Of a DNA stretch of 64,000 nt, positions 52,663 to 61,833 are shown piece after piece. Made by a program: the position numbers and the translations under genes. The notes below the pieces were generated by a model. It worked only from the letters and a program-made list of their open reading frames with translations. It did no database searches and was not told the origin of the DNA. Where the stretch lies: the NCBI RefSeq assembly GCF_018760785.1, contig NZ_JAHHZO010000002.1, positions 558,001 to 622,000 of the forward strand, given 5' to 3'. The DNA is from Rhizobium sp. CSW-27 (GTDB taxonomy: Bacteria > Pseudomonadota > Alphaproteobacteria > Rhizobiales > Rhizobiaceae). How positions within the stretch are numbered: the stretch's first letter is position 1; each line of letters begins with the position of its first letter.

Positions 52663-53961
52663 TTGCGGCTTCATCGCCGCGCCCGCCACATAAGTCTCCA
52701 CCACGCTGCGGTCGTCGCCCAGCGTCTGCAGCAGGAACAGTTCCTCCGGCAACGTGCTCACCGTTTCCATGCGCAGCCGCATGGCGGGTGTCGCGCTCGC
52801 GTTCAGCACGACGAGGTCGGCGTCGGTGCCTTCCTCCAGCGTGCCGATGCGATCGACAAGCGACAGAGCCTCGGCATTGCCGCGGGTCATGCGGTAGAAG
52901 CTGTTGAGCGGATTCAGGCGTTCTCCCAGCAATTGCTGGATCTTGTAGGCCTCGTCCATGGTCTTCAGCATGGAATAGCTGGAGCCGCCGCCGATATCGG
53001 TGGCAACCCCGATGCGCACCGGCTTCTCCCGGCGCGCCAGCGCCTTCAGGGGAAACAGGCCGGAGCCGAGAAAGAGGTTGGAGGTCGGGCAATGGACCGC
53101 GACCGAACCGGTCTCCGACAGCACGTCCGCCTCGCGCTCCGACAGGTGGATGGCATGGCCGAGCAGCGTCTTGTTGCCCAGCAGGCCGTAGCGGGCATAG
53201 ATGTCCGTGTAATCGGCCGCTTCCGGATAAAGCTCGCAGGTGTAGCGGATTTCCTCGTGGTTTTCCGACAGATGCGTCTGGATGTGCAGGTCCGGGAATT
53301 CCTTCGCCAGGGCTTGTGCCGCACCCATCTGTTCCGGTGTCGAAGTGATGGCAAAACGCGGCGTGATGGCCACATGGTTTCTGCCCTTGCCGTGCCACTG
53401 TTCGATGACGGCGCGGGTCTCGTCATAACCCAGTTGCGGCGTGTCGAGCAGGCCCTGCGGCGCGTTGCGGTCCATCATCACCTTGCCACCGACCATCAAC
53501 ATGTTGCGGCGCATGGCTTCGGCAAAAAAGGCATCGGCGGAGGTCTTGTGCACGGAGCAGTAGGCGACGGCGGTCGTTGTGCCCTGGCGCAGGAACTCGT
53601 CGTAGAAATGCGTGGCGATGCGCGCCGCATGCGCGCTTTCCACAAAGCGGCATTCCTCCGGGAAGGTGTAGGTGTTCAGCCATTCCAGAAGGTTGGCGGC
53701 ATAGGAGGCGATCACCTGCATCTGCGGGAAATGCACGTGCATATCGATGAAGCCCGGCAGGATGAGATGCGGGCGGTGATCGACCTCCTGCGCACCCTCC
53801 GGAGCGGCGGCCTTCACATCCGTGTAGGAGCCGACCTTGAGGATCCGGCCATCCTCGACCAGCAACCCGCCATCCTCTTCATAGAGATAGCTTGCCGTAT
53901 CGGCGAGATTGTCCGGCGCGCGGTGGAAGGAGAGAAGACGGCCGCGAAGAAGAGTGGTCAT
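52657..53961 (-). CDS. guaD: Guanine deaminase
   Basis: 434-residue zinc amidohydrolase that turns guanine into xanthine and ammonia, feeding XdhAB. The metal motifs are visible: PGFIDMHVHFPQ, the mid-protein THLSENHEE, GHAIHLSEREADVL, and the Asp in VATDIGGGSSYSML. Another hallmark is GTTTAVAYCSVHKTSADAFF. Starts one base before the puuD stop, so the genes are cotranscribed. Its end overlaps the convergent RelE gene by six bases. Confidence 0.95.
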   Translation of the reverse strand: MTTLLRGRLLSFHRAPDNLADTASYLYEEDGGLLVEDGRILKVGSYTDVKAAAPEGAQEVDHRPHLILPGFIDMHVHFPQMQVIASYAANLLEWLNTYTFPEECRFVESAHAARIATHFYDEFLRQGTTTAVAYCSVHKTSADAFFAEAMRRNMLMVGGKVMMDRNAPQGLLDTPQLGYDETRAVIEQWHGKGRNHVAITPRFAITSTPEQMGAAQALAKEFPDLHIQTHLSENHEEIRYTCELYPEAADYTDIYARYGLLGNKTLLGHAIHLSEREADVLSETGSVAVHCPTSNLFLGSGLFPLKALARREKPVRIGVATDIGGGSSYSMLKTMDEAYKIQQLLGERLNPLNSFYRMTRGNAEALSLVDRIGTLEEGTDADLVVLNASATPAMRLRMETVSTLPEELFLLQTLGDDRSVVETYVAGAAMKPQS

Positions 53962-53962
53962 G

Positions 53963-55204
53963 TTATCGTGTTGCTCCGGCGCTGTTTGTCGCGCTTTCGT
54001 ACCAGGCCGTCAGAAGCTTGCGCTCTTCCGGCGTGATGGCGGTGATGTTGCCGGGCGGCATGGCATGGCTGCGCCCGGCCTGGATATAGATCTCGTGCGC
54101 GTGTTTGGCGATCTCCGCATCTGTTTCCAGCTTCACGCTCTTCGGCGGAAAGGTGATGCCCTCCCACACGGGTTCTGCCGCATGGCACATGGAACAGCGG
54201 CCCTGCACCACGTCGCGTGCTGCGCTGAAATGCGCATCTGCCACGAAGCGCTGCTGGATCGGCGAGAGGCTGGCGGCCTTCTCGCCGGTCAGCACTTTCG
54301 GCACGGTCGACAGCCACATGATGAGGATGAAGAGGATCACCGTGACGAGCCAGGTCCAGGTCGGCTTTCCCTTGCGGGCATGCGTGGTGTTGAACCAGTG
54401 GCGGATGGTGACGCCCATCAGGAAGACGAGCGCCGCAATGACCCAATTGAACTGCGTGCCGAACGCCAGCGGGTAATGGTTCGACAGCATGAAGAAGATG
54501 ACGGGCAGCGTCAGGTAGTTGTTGTGCAGCGAGCGCTGCTTGGCGATGCGGCCGTATTTCGGGTCCGGCGTGCGACCGGCAATCAGGTCTGCCACGACGA
54601 TCTTCTGGTTCGGAATGATGATGAAGAAGACATTCGCCGACATGATGGTGGCGGTAAAGGCGCCGAGATGCAGGAAGGCGGCGCGGCCGGTGAAGACCTG
54701 CGTATAGCCCCAGGCCATGGCGACCAGCACCACGTAGAGGAGTGCCATCAGTCCCCAGGTGTTTTCGCCGATCGGCGACTTGCAGAGCTGGTCATAGATG
54801 ATCCAGCCGATCGACAGCGAGGCGAGCGACAGACAGATGGCCTGCCAGGGCTGCAATTCGAGAACGGAATGATCGATCAGAAACAGGTCCGCCCCGCCAT
54901 AATAGACGATGGCGAGCATCAGGAAGCCCGACATCCAGGTGACATAGCTTTCCCACTTGAACCAGGTGAGGTGCTCCGGCATCTGCGCCGGCGCCACCAG
55001 ATATTTCTGGATGTGGTAGAAGCCGCCGCCATGCACCTGCCATTCCTCGCCATAGGCGCCTGGCGGCAGGTGAGGGCGCTTCACCAGGCCGAGATCCAGC
55101 GCGATGAAATAGAAGGAGGAGCCGATCCAGGCGATCGCGGTGATCACATGCAGCCAGCGCGCAGCAAAGCTCAGCCATTCCCAGGCCACGGCATATTCGT
55201 ACAT
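53963..55204 (-). CDS. puuD: Membrane urate oxidase PuuD (cytochrome c-linked)
   Basis: 413 residues. Integral membrane urate hydroxylase, as characterised in Agrobacterium, converting urate to 5-hydroxyisourate while reducing its own cytochrome c domain instead of releasing peroxide. About eight transmembrane helices (from LSFAARWLHVITAIAWIG to LVTVILFILIMWLSTV) precede a periplasmic cytochrome domain with the heme motif CSMCH (near residue 337) and the Met ligand in HAMPPGN. The start at 55204 has GAAGGGAA upstream. Operon with guaD. Needs a terminal oxidase, not seen in the window. Confidence 0.94.
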   Translation of the reverse strand: MYEYAVAWEWLSFAARWLHVITAIAWIGSSFYFIALDLGLVKRPHLPPGAYGEEWQVHGGGFYHIQKYLVAPAQMPEHLTWFKWESYVTWMSGFLMLAIVYYGGADLFLIDHSVLELQPWQAICLSLASLSIGWIIYDQLCKSPIGENTWGLMALLYVVLVAMAWGYTQVFTGRAAFLHLGAFTATIMSANVFFIIIPNQKIVVADLIAGRTPDPKYGRIAKQRSLHNNYLTLPVIFFMLSNHYPLAFGTQFNWVIAALVFLMGVTIRHWFNTTHARKGKPTWTWLVTVILFILIMWLSTVPKVLTGEKAASLSPIQQRFVADAHFSAARDVVQGRCSMCHAAEPVWEGITFPPKSVKLETDAEIAKHAHEIYIQAGRSHAMPPGNITAITPEERKLLTAWYESATNSAGATR

Positions 55205-55476
55205 TCTCGCATTCCCTTCACGTTCCCCGACTCGGCACATTGCGAAAAATTTGCAGGGAAGAAAAGCGAAAAGGGTGCGCCGCAGCACGCCTCGGCTTGA
55301 AACCAATGCCGGTTCTGGCTGTTGCGGGCCTGTCGCGCGCTACCAATTGTGCATCGCAATAAATTGCTGTCGCTGAATCATGCGAATGCGCTAATATGTC
55401 GATTGCAAGACAGCCGGTGAAGGCGGGTATTGCGGGTTCACCGGGGTGAAGGCATTCATCTACGGAGAAGAAGCTC
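55205..55476. other. Promoter region of puuD and a small secreted-protein gene
   Basis: 272 bases without a gene, AT-richer in the middle (CGCAATAAATTGCTG near 55357). It carries the divergent promoters. No RutR-like site was found here. Confidence 0.4.
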
Positions 55477-55815
55477 ATGCGAAGCATTCTGACGATTGCG
55501 ATGATTGCGTACGCGTTCCCCTCTGGTGCCAATGCGCACGAGGCTCAGTCAGGCTGGCAGTACGAAGCCTATTGCTGCAATGGAGACAATCATACCGGCG
55601 ACTGCCAGATGATCTCGACGCGCAACGTCAAGATCGTCGCCGGCGGCTACGAGGTCGAGCTGAAGCCGGGGGACCACAGGCTGGTGACCCGCGCCCATGA
55701 CTTCAAGGTGCCGCAGAGCCAGGCGCGCCGCAGCCGCGACGCGGAATATCACCTCTGCCTCTATCCGAACGAGGATACGCTGCGCTGCTTTTATGCGCCC
55801 GACATGAGCTACTGA
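55477..55815 (+). CDS. Small secreted cysteine-rich protein of unknown function
   Basis: 112 residues with a signal peptide (RSILTIAMIAYAFPSGANA). The mature part has cysteines in YCCNGDNHTGDCQM and at YHLCLYP and LRCFYAPDM, likely disulfides in the periplasm. It resembles small rhizobial exported proteins of unknown role. Start has GGAGAAGAAG upstream. Its last seven bases overlap the 3' end of the convergent LysR gene. Confidence 0.72.
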   Translation: MRSILTIAMIAYAFPSGANAHEAQSGWQYEAYCCNGDNHTGDCQMISTRNVKIVAGGYEVELKPGDHRLVTRAHDFKVPQSQARRSRDAEYHLCLYPNEDTLRCFYAPDMSY

Positions 55816-56726
55816 GCGGCACCCGACGGCAACAAAATCTGGGGCGGCAGGGTCTTCAGTAGCCAATGGCGGAAGATCTGTACCTTGACCGATTGGCGGC
55901 GGCTTTTCGGAGAGATCAGCCAATAGCTCCGGTCGTCCTTCTTGAAGACGTCGAAGGGCATGATCAGGCGGCCGGCCTCCAGTTCTTCCTGGTGAAGAAA
56001 CGGGCTCAGCAGTGCCACGCCGTGACCGGCAATGGCGGCGCTGCCTTCCAGATCCAGTGCACCGTCGGCATCGATCGTGATCGTGCCCGGCAGGGGGGTG
56101 TCGACGCCACTAGACCGAAACCACATTCCCCACCATTTGCTGCTGGCGCCGATCAGCGGCAGTTTCAGAAGATCCGCGGGGGTCGTCACGCCGCCGATTG
56201 TTTCGGCCAGCTTCGGGTTTAGCATTGGCGCGAAATTGAGACGGAACAGCTCCTGGCTTTCCATGTTGGGCGGCGGTGCTTCACTGCGCAGAATGGAAAT
56301 GTCGGCGTTGTCGCTGAAGAAGTCCGCCGATCTGTTCATGCGGAGAATCCGAATGGCCAAGCCCGGATGTTCTATTTGGAACGCGCCGATATGACGGGCA
56401 AGCCAATGGGATGCGAACGTCGGTGTGGAATGGATCGTCAGGATACCGACATCCTGGCCTCGCGCCTCGGTCACCGCCTCGGTCAGAAGACCGAATGCTT
56501 CCGTGACCTTGGGCAGCATCCGTTCGCCCGTTGATGTCAGCTCGATGCGCCGTGCCTGACGCAGAAACAGCATCTCGCCGACATGTTCCTCCAGCAGCTT
56601 GATCTGATAGCTGACGGCCGTCTGGGTCATGCCCAGTTCCTCGCCGGCTTTGGTGAAACTGCCGAGCCGCGCAACCGCCTCGAATACTCTGAGTGCATTC
56701 AGCGGCAGCTGGCGCGATAGCTTCAT
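55809..56726 (-). CDS. LysR-family regulator, GcvA-like (copy 1)
   Basis: 305 residues. The helix-turn-helix reads LPLNALRVFEAVARLGSFTKAGEELGMTQTAVSYQIKLLE, the GcvA-branch signature. The effector domain starts near residue 93 (VGILTIHSTPTFASHWLARH). A close paralogue of identical length lies at 57066-57983. It is divergent from a DUF1127-like small gene (56839), the same layout as copy 2. Ligand unknown. Confidence 0.9.
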   Translation of the reverse strand: MKLSRQLPLNALRVFEAVARLGSFTKAGEELGMTQTAVSYQIKLLEEHVGEMLFLRQARRIELTSTGERMLPKVTEAFGLLTEAVTEARGQDVGILTIHSTPTFASHWLARHIGAFQIEHPGLAIRILRMNRSADFFSDNADISILRSEAPPPNMESQELFRLNFAPMLNPKLAETIGGVTTPADLLKLPLIGASSKWWGMWFRSSGVDTPLPGTITIDADGALDLEGSAAIAGHGVALLSPFLHQEELEAGRLIMPFDVFKKDDRSYWLISPKSRRQSVKVQIFRHWLLKTLPPQILLPSGAAQ

Positions 56727-56838
56727 CGATAAGTTCTCTTTCTGGATCGCTTGTCAGATTGAATTGGTATCTGGCTGCAAACCGGCGCATTTGTCGATCC
56801 GGAAACGACAAAAAAATCAACAGATGACGGAGGCCATC

Positions 56839-57054
56839 ATGGCGGTCTGGACCACTGGTTCTGCCCGGAGGAGAAGCGCGTTCTGGGCTTGGGCAAAGCG
56901 GCTTCTGCCGAGCCGCAATCGACCCGCGGCGCTGCGGCTCGACGATCTGCCGGATGCGCTGTCCCGGGATGTGGCGGCACCCCAAGCTCCGTTGCCGAAA
57001 CCGAGGGATGATGTGTGGGCGCGCATTGCGGCTGCGAAACTGCCCCGGTTTTGA
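56839..57054 (+). CDS. DUF1127-like small protein (copy 1)
   Basis: 71 residues. A basic head (RRRSAFWAWAKRLLPSRNRP) precedes LDDLPDALSRDVAAPQ, a degenerate form of the DUF1127 motif. The ATG at 56839 has GGAGG six bases upstream. Divergent from LysR copy 1 (112-base gap), tail-to-tail with LysR copy 2. DUF1127 proteins are small stress- or symbiosis-related factors, some RNA-binding; the family call is tentative. Confidence 0.6.
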   Translation: MAVWTTGSARRRSAFWAWAKRLLPSRNRPAALRLDDLPDALSRDVAAPQAPLPKPRDDVWARIAAAKLPRF

Positions 57055-57065
57055 CGGACAAAGTT

Positions 57066-57983
57066 CTACATGATGCCGCTGTCCGGGCCCTTGTCGAAGC
57101 TTGGCAGGGTTTTCTGCAGGAAGGCCCGGAAGGCGCGAACCTTTGCGGTCTGGCGGCGGGCTTCCGGATAGACCAGCCAGTAATGCGAACCGTCCTCGCA
57201 GGTGAGGTCGAAGGGTTGGATCAGGCGCCCCATCGCCACGTCATCCTGATAGAAGTCGGGCCTCAGGATGGCGACGCCGTGGCCGGCAATGGCGGCGGCG
57301 GCCTCGACCGCCTGCGAGCCGAGCCGGCTTCTCGACGCACTTTCGAGCGGCGCATCGGGATAGCCCGCCGCTGTGAACCAGAGGCGCCACCACGGATCGC
57401 TCGGATCGATGATCTTCAGCTTGAGGAGGTCCAGCGGGTCGCGCACCCCGCCGATGGTGTCGGCAAGCCTTGGACTCAGCATCGGGGTGAAATGGTTGCG
57501 CATGACGAAATGCGACTTGAGGCCTGGCCATTCGCCGGTGCCGACGCGGATCGCCAGATCAGCTTCGGTTTTGCTGAAGTCGATCACCGCCTGCGAGGTT
57601 TCCAGCCGAACGGCAATTGTCGGATTGTCGAGCTGGAAGATGCCGAGATGCCGGGCCAGCCAATGGCTGGCAAAGGTATGCGTCGAATGGATGATCAGCG
57701 TACCCTCGGCGACGCCCTGCATCTCGTTGAGGGCCGAGGCCAGGATGTCAAAACCTTCCGTCACCTTCGGTGCCAGCCGCGCACCGGCCTCCGTCAGAAG
57801 GATCTTGCGGGGTTGGCGGAGGAACAGCGTTTCCTTCAGCGTCTCTTCCAGCAGCTTCACCTGATAGCTGACGGCCGTCTGCGTCAGGCCGAGTTCCTCT
57901 CCGGCCTTGGTAAAGCTTAAGTGGCGGGCCACCGCCTCGAACACGCGAAGCGCATTCAGCGGGAACTGCCTCGACAGTTTCAT
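57066..57983 (-). CDS. LysR-family regulator, GcvA-like (copy 2)
   Basis: 305 residues, aligned end to end with copy 1 (MKLSRQFPLNALRVFEAVAR versus MKLSRQLPLNALRVFEAVAR). Helix-turn-helix HLSFTKAGEELGLTQTAVSY. The effector domain keeps GTLIIHSTHTFASHWLARHLG. Divergent from a DUF1127 gene (58085). The duplication of regulator plus small partner suggests a tandem duplication of the gene pair. Target unknown; a role in purine genes is possible only by proximity to xdhC. Confidence 0.9.
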   Translation of the reverse strand: MKLSRQFPLNALRVFEAVARHLSFTKAGEELGLTQTAVSYQVKLLEETLKETLFLRQPRKILLTEAGARLAPKVTEGFDILASALNEMQGVAEGTLIIHSTHTFASHWLARHLGIFQLDNPTIAVRLETSQAVIDFSKTEADLAIRVGTGEWPGLKSHFVMRNHFTPMLSPRLADTIGGVRDPLDLLKLKIIDPSDPWWRLWFTAAGYPDAPLESASRSRLGSQAVEAAAAIAGHGVAILRPDFYQDDVAMGRLIQPFDLTCEDGSHYWLVYPEARRQTAKVRAFRAFLQKTLPSFDKGPDSGIM

Positions 57984-58084
57984 GCATCAGCCCTCTTGAT
58001 CCATCGAGACGAAGCTTCGATTGGATCGCTCATCTCATATCGTGCATCCTGTTCAGTAAATACTCCTCGCCATGGAGATGCAAG

Positions 58085-58333
58085 GTGCGAATATTACAGG
58101 GAATTGCCCTATGCCGATTGATGCGTGATTACCTCACGGGTTTCGGTCTGCCGGGCCGCTCACGGGTGAAGGTGGTACGCGCATGGAGCAACAGGATTGA
58201 TGTGGAACTGATGCCGGGTCATCTCAAGCAGGATCTCGGCATGACCGATCTTCATGATCGGCGCCACCCGCCGTGCCGCTCGCCCAATGCCTTTGACGCG
58301 GCGCGAGACGTGTTTCTCCGGCGTCCGCTTTAG
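58085..58333 (+). CDS. DUF1127 small protein (copy 2)
   Basis: 82 residues. The DUF1127 core is SRVKVVRAWSNRIDVELMPGHLKQDLGMTD. The start is a GTG at 58085 with GGAG seven bases before; an ATG at 58121 is an alternative and would give 70 residues. Divergent from LysR copy 2 (101-base gap). The last four bases overlap the 3' end of the convergent xdhC. Confidence 0.7.
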   Translation: MRILQGIALCRLMRDYLTGFGLPGRSRVKVVRAWSNRIDVELMPGHLKQDLGMTDLHDRRHPPCRSPNAFDAARDVFLRRPL

Positions 58334-59124
58334 CTGGTCCCTGCAAGCAGGGTCACCAGTTCGGCGGCCACCAGCGCCGCAATCACCGCCGGGCGTTTGT
58401 CGCGCACGGCTGTTCCGCCGATCGGCAGCACAAGCGCCTCGCTCGATACGGTTCCTTCCGTTTCGCGCGCCAGCCAGTTCTTGAAGGTGGCGCGTTTGGT
58501 GGCGGAACCAATCATGCCGACATAGGCAAGGTCGCCGCGCGCCAAAGCCTCGCGGGCGATCAGGAAGTCCAGCGCATGGTCATGCGTCAGGATGACGACG
58601 GCGCTGCCGGGCGGGAGGTCCTTGACGAGAGCTTCCGGCATAGCGACATGCCGTGCCGTCACCGTTTCGGGAAGGCCTTGCAGTGCCTCGGCGCGTGTTT
58701 CCACCACCGTCACCCGGAAGGGCAGGGGCGCAAGCGCTGCCGCCAATGCGTGGCCTACATGCCCCGCGCCGAACAGCATGACGCCGGGATAGGCGGCGGA
58801 CTCTGCGGCAGCCCGTGACTCAAGGTCCGCCGCCACCGGTGGCGTGACTGTGCGGAACGACAAGAGGGTCCGCCCGCCGCAGCATTGGCCGATCTCCGGC
58901 CCAAGCGGCACATCCATCTGTGTTTGGCCGCTGCCGGACAGCAGGGCCCGGGCATTGTCGATCGCCAAAAATTCCAATTGCCCGCCGCCGATGGTGCCGA
59001 ACGTGTCTGTTGCGGACACCAGCATGAAGGCCCCTTCCTCCCGCGGCGTCGAACCCTTCGCCTGCGTGATGGTGACGAGGATGGTGTCGGGGTTTTGGGC
59101 GAGGAAGGCTGTGAGGGCGGTCAT
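58330..59124 (-). CDS. xdhC: Xanthine dehydrogenase accessory protein XdhC
   Basis: 264 residues. It binds the molybdenum cofactor and inserts it, sulfurated, into XdhB. Two domains are visible: an N-terminal XdhC/CoxI region with ITQAKGSTPREEGAFMLVS and IGGGQLEFLAID and EIGQCCGGR, then a Rossmann-like domain with VMLFGAGHVGHALAAAL and LTHDHALDFLIAREAL. The ATG at 59124 fits the family start. 100 bases after xdhB on the same strand. Confidence 0.93.
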   Translation of the reverse strand: MTALTAFLAQNPDTILVTITQAKGSTPREEGAFMLVSATDTFGTIGGGQLEFLAIDNARALLSGSGQTQMDVPLGPEIGQCCGGRTLLSFRTVTPPVAADLESRAAAESAAYPGVMLFGAGHVGHALAAALAPLPFRVTVVETRAEALQGLPETVTARHVAMPEALVKDLPPGSAVVILTHDHALDFLIAREALARGDLAYVGMIGSATKRATFKNWLARETEGTVSSEALVLPIGGTAVRDKRPAVIAALVAAELVTLLAGTS

Positions 59125-59224
59125 GATGGACGACCTCTGGTTTGTGGAAGGCATGCGTGCGTCTTGTTGGGGTTGGGCGGGCTAAGCCGAGCCCAACTGC
59201 CTGACAGAAATGAAAAGATCCCCG

Positions 59225-61561
59225 TCACAGGGCCTTCAGGCGCTCCACCGCCATCAGCACGCGCTCCGGTGTGGCGGGGGCATCGAGACGCGGGCAGACG
59301 CTATAATCGGCGATCGAGGCCACCGCCATGGAGAGCGCCTCCAGCACCGAAATGCCCAGCATGAAAGGCGGCTCGCCGACGGCCTTGGAGCGGCCGATCG
59401 TCTGTTCGCGGTTTTCCGACCATTCCGCCAGCTTAACGTTGAAGATCTTGGGCCGGTCGGAGGCGAGCGGGATCTTGTAGGTCGAAGGCGCATGCGTGCG
59501 CAGCCGCCCCTTGGCGTCCCACCACAGTTCCTCGGTCGTCAGCCAGCCCATGCCCTGCACGAAAGCGCCTTCCACCTGGCCGATGTCGATCACCGGGTTC
59601 AGCGATTTGCCGACATCGTGGAGGATATCGGTGCGGTCGACCATATATTCGCCGGTCAACGTGTCGATCGAGACTTCCGAGCAGGCGGCGCCATAAGCAA
59701 AGTAGAAGAAGGGCCGGCCCTTGCCGGCGGCACGGTCCCAATGGATCTTGGGCGTCTTGTAAAAACCGGCGGCGGAGAGCTGCACGCGGTCGAAATAGGC
59801 GGCCTTCACCAGCGCGTCGAAGCTCACCGTCTCGGTGCCGATGCGGACGCGGTTCGGGAGAAACTCGACATCGCCGGCTTTCGCCTGCCATTTGCGGCAG
59901 GCGAAATCGATCAGCCGGTCCTTGATCTGGCGCGCCGCATCAAAGGCCGCCATGCCGTTCAGGTCCGAACCGGAGGAGGCGGCGGTGGCGGACGTGTTCG
60001 GCACTTTGCCGGTGGTCGTGGCGGTGATCTTCACCCGCTCGATATCGACGTTGAAGGTATCGGCCACCACCTGCGCCACCTTGGTGTAGAGGCCTTGCCC
60101 CATTTCGGTGCCGCCGTGGTTCAGGTGTATCGACCCGTCCGAATAGACATGCACCAGCGCGCCGGCCTGGTTGAAGGCGGTCATCGTGAAGGAAATGCCG
60201 AACTTGACCGGCGTCAGCGCGATCCCCTTGCGGATGACCGGGCTGTTCTCGTTGAACTCCAGGATCGCCTGGCGCCGCGCGCGGTAGTCGCTGGAGGTTT
60301 CCAGTTCCTCCACCAGCCGCATCAGGATATTGTCCTCCACCTCCTGGTGGTAGGGCGTCAGCGTGCGGCCGGAGCCGGGCTCTCCATAGAAATTCAGCTT
60401 GCGGATATCGAGCGGGTCCTTGCCGACCGCATAGGCGATCTCCTCGATGAAACGTTCGCCGCCGACCATGCCCTGCGGGCCGCCGAAACCGCGAAACGCG
60501 GTGTTCGAGCAGGTGTGGGTTTTCAGCGGCTTCGAGGTCAGATGCACATGCGGGTAGAAGTAGCTGGAATCCGCGTGAAACAGCGCGCGGTCGGTCACCG
60601 GGCCGGACAGGTCGGAGGAAAAACCGCAGCGCGCCGCGAACGTCGCGTCCACCGCGTGGATGCGGCCCTCGTCATCGAAGCCCAGTTCGTAATCGACGCG
60701 GAAATCGTGCCGTTTGCCGGTCACCATCATGTCTTCGTCGCGGTCGGGGCGGAACTTGACGGCACGGTTGAGCTTCTTGGCCGCGATGGCTGCGAGACAG
60801 GCAAAATGCGCGCCCTGCGTTTCCTTACCGCCGAAACCGCCGCCCATGCGGCGGGTGTTGACGGTCACCGCATGGCTGGCGCAGTTCAAAACATGCGCCA
60901 CCATATGCTGCACCTCCGTCGGGTGCTGGGTGGAGGACCAGACGGTCACATCCTCGTCTTCGCCGGGAATGGCAAAAGCGATCTGGCTTTCCAGATAGAA
61001 ATGCTCCTGGCCGCCGATGTAAAAGCGGCCGGTGAGGTGGCGCGGTGCCTTGGCCATCTCGGTTTCCGGCTGGCCGCGCTTCAGCGTCATCGGCGTGACG
61101 ACCAGCGGCGCATTGTTTTCCAGCGCGCTGTCGATATCCGTCCAGTGCGGCAGGTCACGATATTCGATCTTCGCCAGACGGGCGGCCCGGCGGGCCTGGT
61201 CGCGGGTTTCGCCAATCACGACAAAGATCGGCTGGCCGTGGAACTCGACCTTGCTGGTTGCCAGCAGCGGCTCGTCATGGCTGCCATTGGAGGAGACGTC
61301 GTTGACGCCCGGAATGTCGTCCGCCGTCAGGACCATGACCACGCCGGGGGCGGCTTTGACCGCCGAGAGATCGATGGACAGGATGTCTGCATGGGCGCGG
61401 TCGGCAAGGCCCAGCGCCGCATGCAGCGTGCCGGCGGGTTCGGGGATGTCGTCGATATATTCGGCGCTGCCGGTGACATGCTTGTGCGCCGAATCATGGC
61501 GGAGCGAGGCATGCATCGGGCCGTTGATGGTGTCCTTGGTGTCGAAGGTGGTGGTATCCAT
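59225..61561 (-). CDS. xdhB: Xanthine dehydrogenase molybdopterin-binding subunit
   Basis: 778 residues, the length of Rhodobacter-type XdhB. It hydroxylates hypoxanthine to xanthine and xanthine to urate. Cofactor and active-site stretches are intact: TRRMGGGFGGKETQG, AFRGFGGPQGM, GTEMGQGLYTKVAQV, and the catalytic Glu in GEPPFMLGISVLEAL. The N-terminal opening TGSAEYIDDIPEP is typical. Lies between xdhA (272-base gap with a repeat) and xdhC. Supplies urate to PuuD. Confidence 0.96.
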   Translation of the reverse strand: MDTTTFDTKDTINGPMHASLRHDSAHKHVTGSAEYIDDIPEPAGTLHAALGLADRAHADILSIDLSAVKAAPGVVMVLTADDIPGVNDVSSNGSHDEPLLATSKVEFHGQPIFVVIGETRDQARRAARLAKIEYRDLPHWTDIDSALENNAPLVVTPMTLKRGQPETEMAKAPRHLTGRFYIGGQEHFYLESQIAFAIPGEDEDVTVWSSTQHPTEVQHMVAHVLNCASHAVTVNTRRMGGGFGGKETQGAHFACLAAIAAKKLNRAVKFRPDRDEDMMVTGKRHDFRVDYELGFDDEGRIHAVDATFAARCGFSSDLSGPVTDRALFHADSSYFYPHVHLTSKPLKTHTCSNTAFRGFGGPQGMVGGERFIEEIAYAVGKDPLDIRKLNFYGEPGSGRTLTPYHQEVEDNILMRLVEELETSSDYRARRQAILEFNENSPVIRKGIALTPVKFGISFTMTAFNQAGALVHVYSDGSIHLNHGGTEMGQGLYTKVAQVVADTFNVDIERVKITATTTGKVPNTSATAASSGSDLNGMAAFDAARQIKDRLIDFACRKWQAKAGDVEFLPNRVRIGTETVSFDALVKAAYFDRVQLSAAGFYKTPKIHWDRAAGKGRPFFYFAYGAACSEVSIDTLTGEYMVDRTDILHDVGKSLNPVIDIGQVEGAFVQGMGWLTTEELWWDAKGRLRTHAPSTYKIPLASDRPKIFNVKLAEWSENREQTIGRSKAVGEPPFMLGISVLEALSMAVASIADYSVCPRLDAPATPERVLMAVERLKAL

Positions 61562-61629
61562 CAGCGGGCTCCTTCGATGAAGTCATGTTTTGCAATTGGC
61601 TGGTGGCGGTTGCTCTGTCCGGCCAAAGA

Positions 61630-61802
61630 AAGTCCCCCTCTGGCTGCCGCCTTTGGGGTCGAGCCACGCGTCTCGACCCGTCCTTCGGACCCCGTCACAA
61701 GGGGGGAAAGGACTCGCGGCAACGCCTTCGCAAAATATGAGTGCTGAGGGTGCGGCACGTTAAGCCCCTCCCCCTTGTGGGGAGGGGGTGGGGAGGGGTT
61801 TT
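61630..61802. repeat. Palindromic repeat pair (family B) between xdhA and xdhB
   Basis: Two units separated by about 50 bases. Unit one (61634-61713) begins CCCCCTCTGGCTGCC, has an insertion of GTCGAGCC...GGACCCCGTC and ends CACAAGGGGGG. Unit two (61765-61802) is CCCCTCCCCCTTGTGGGGAGGG followed by TTTTT. Same family as 6860-7037 and 8442-8625. Placed inside an operon, it may affect the relative expression of xdhA and xdhB. Confidence 0.7.
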
Positions 61803-61833
61803 TCCTCTTACCTTCAGTGCGGCTCGCCATCCC

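Noticed and set aside
59210..61747. An 845-codon plus-strand frame.
   Set aside because: Antisense shadow of xdhB; no recognisable domain.
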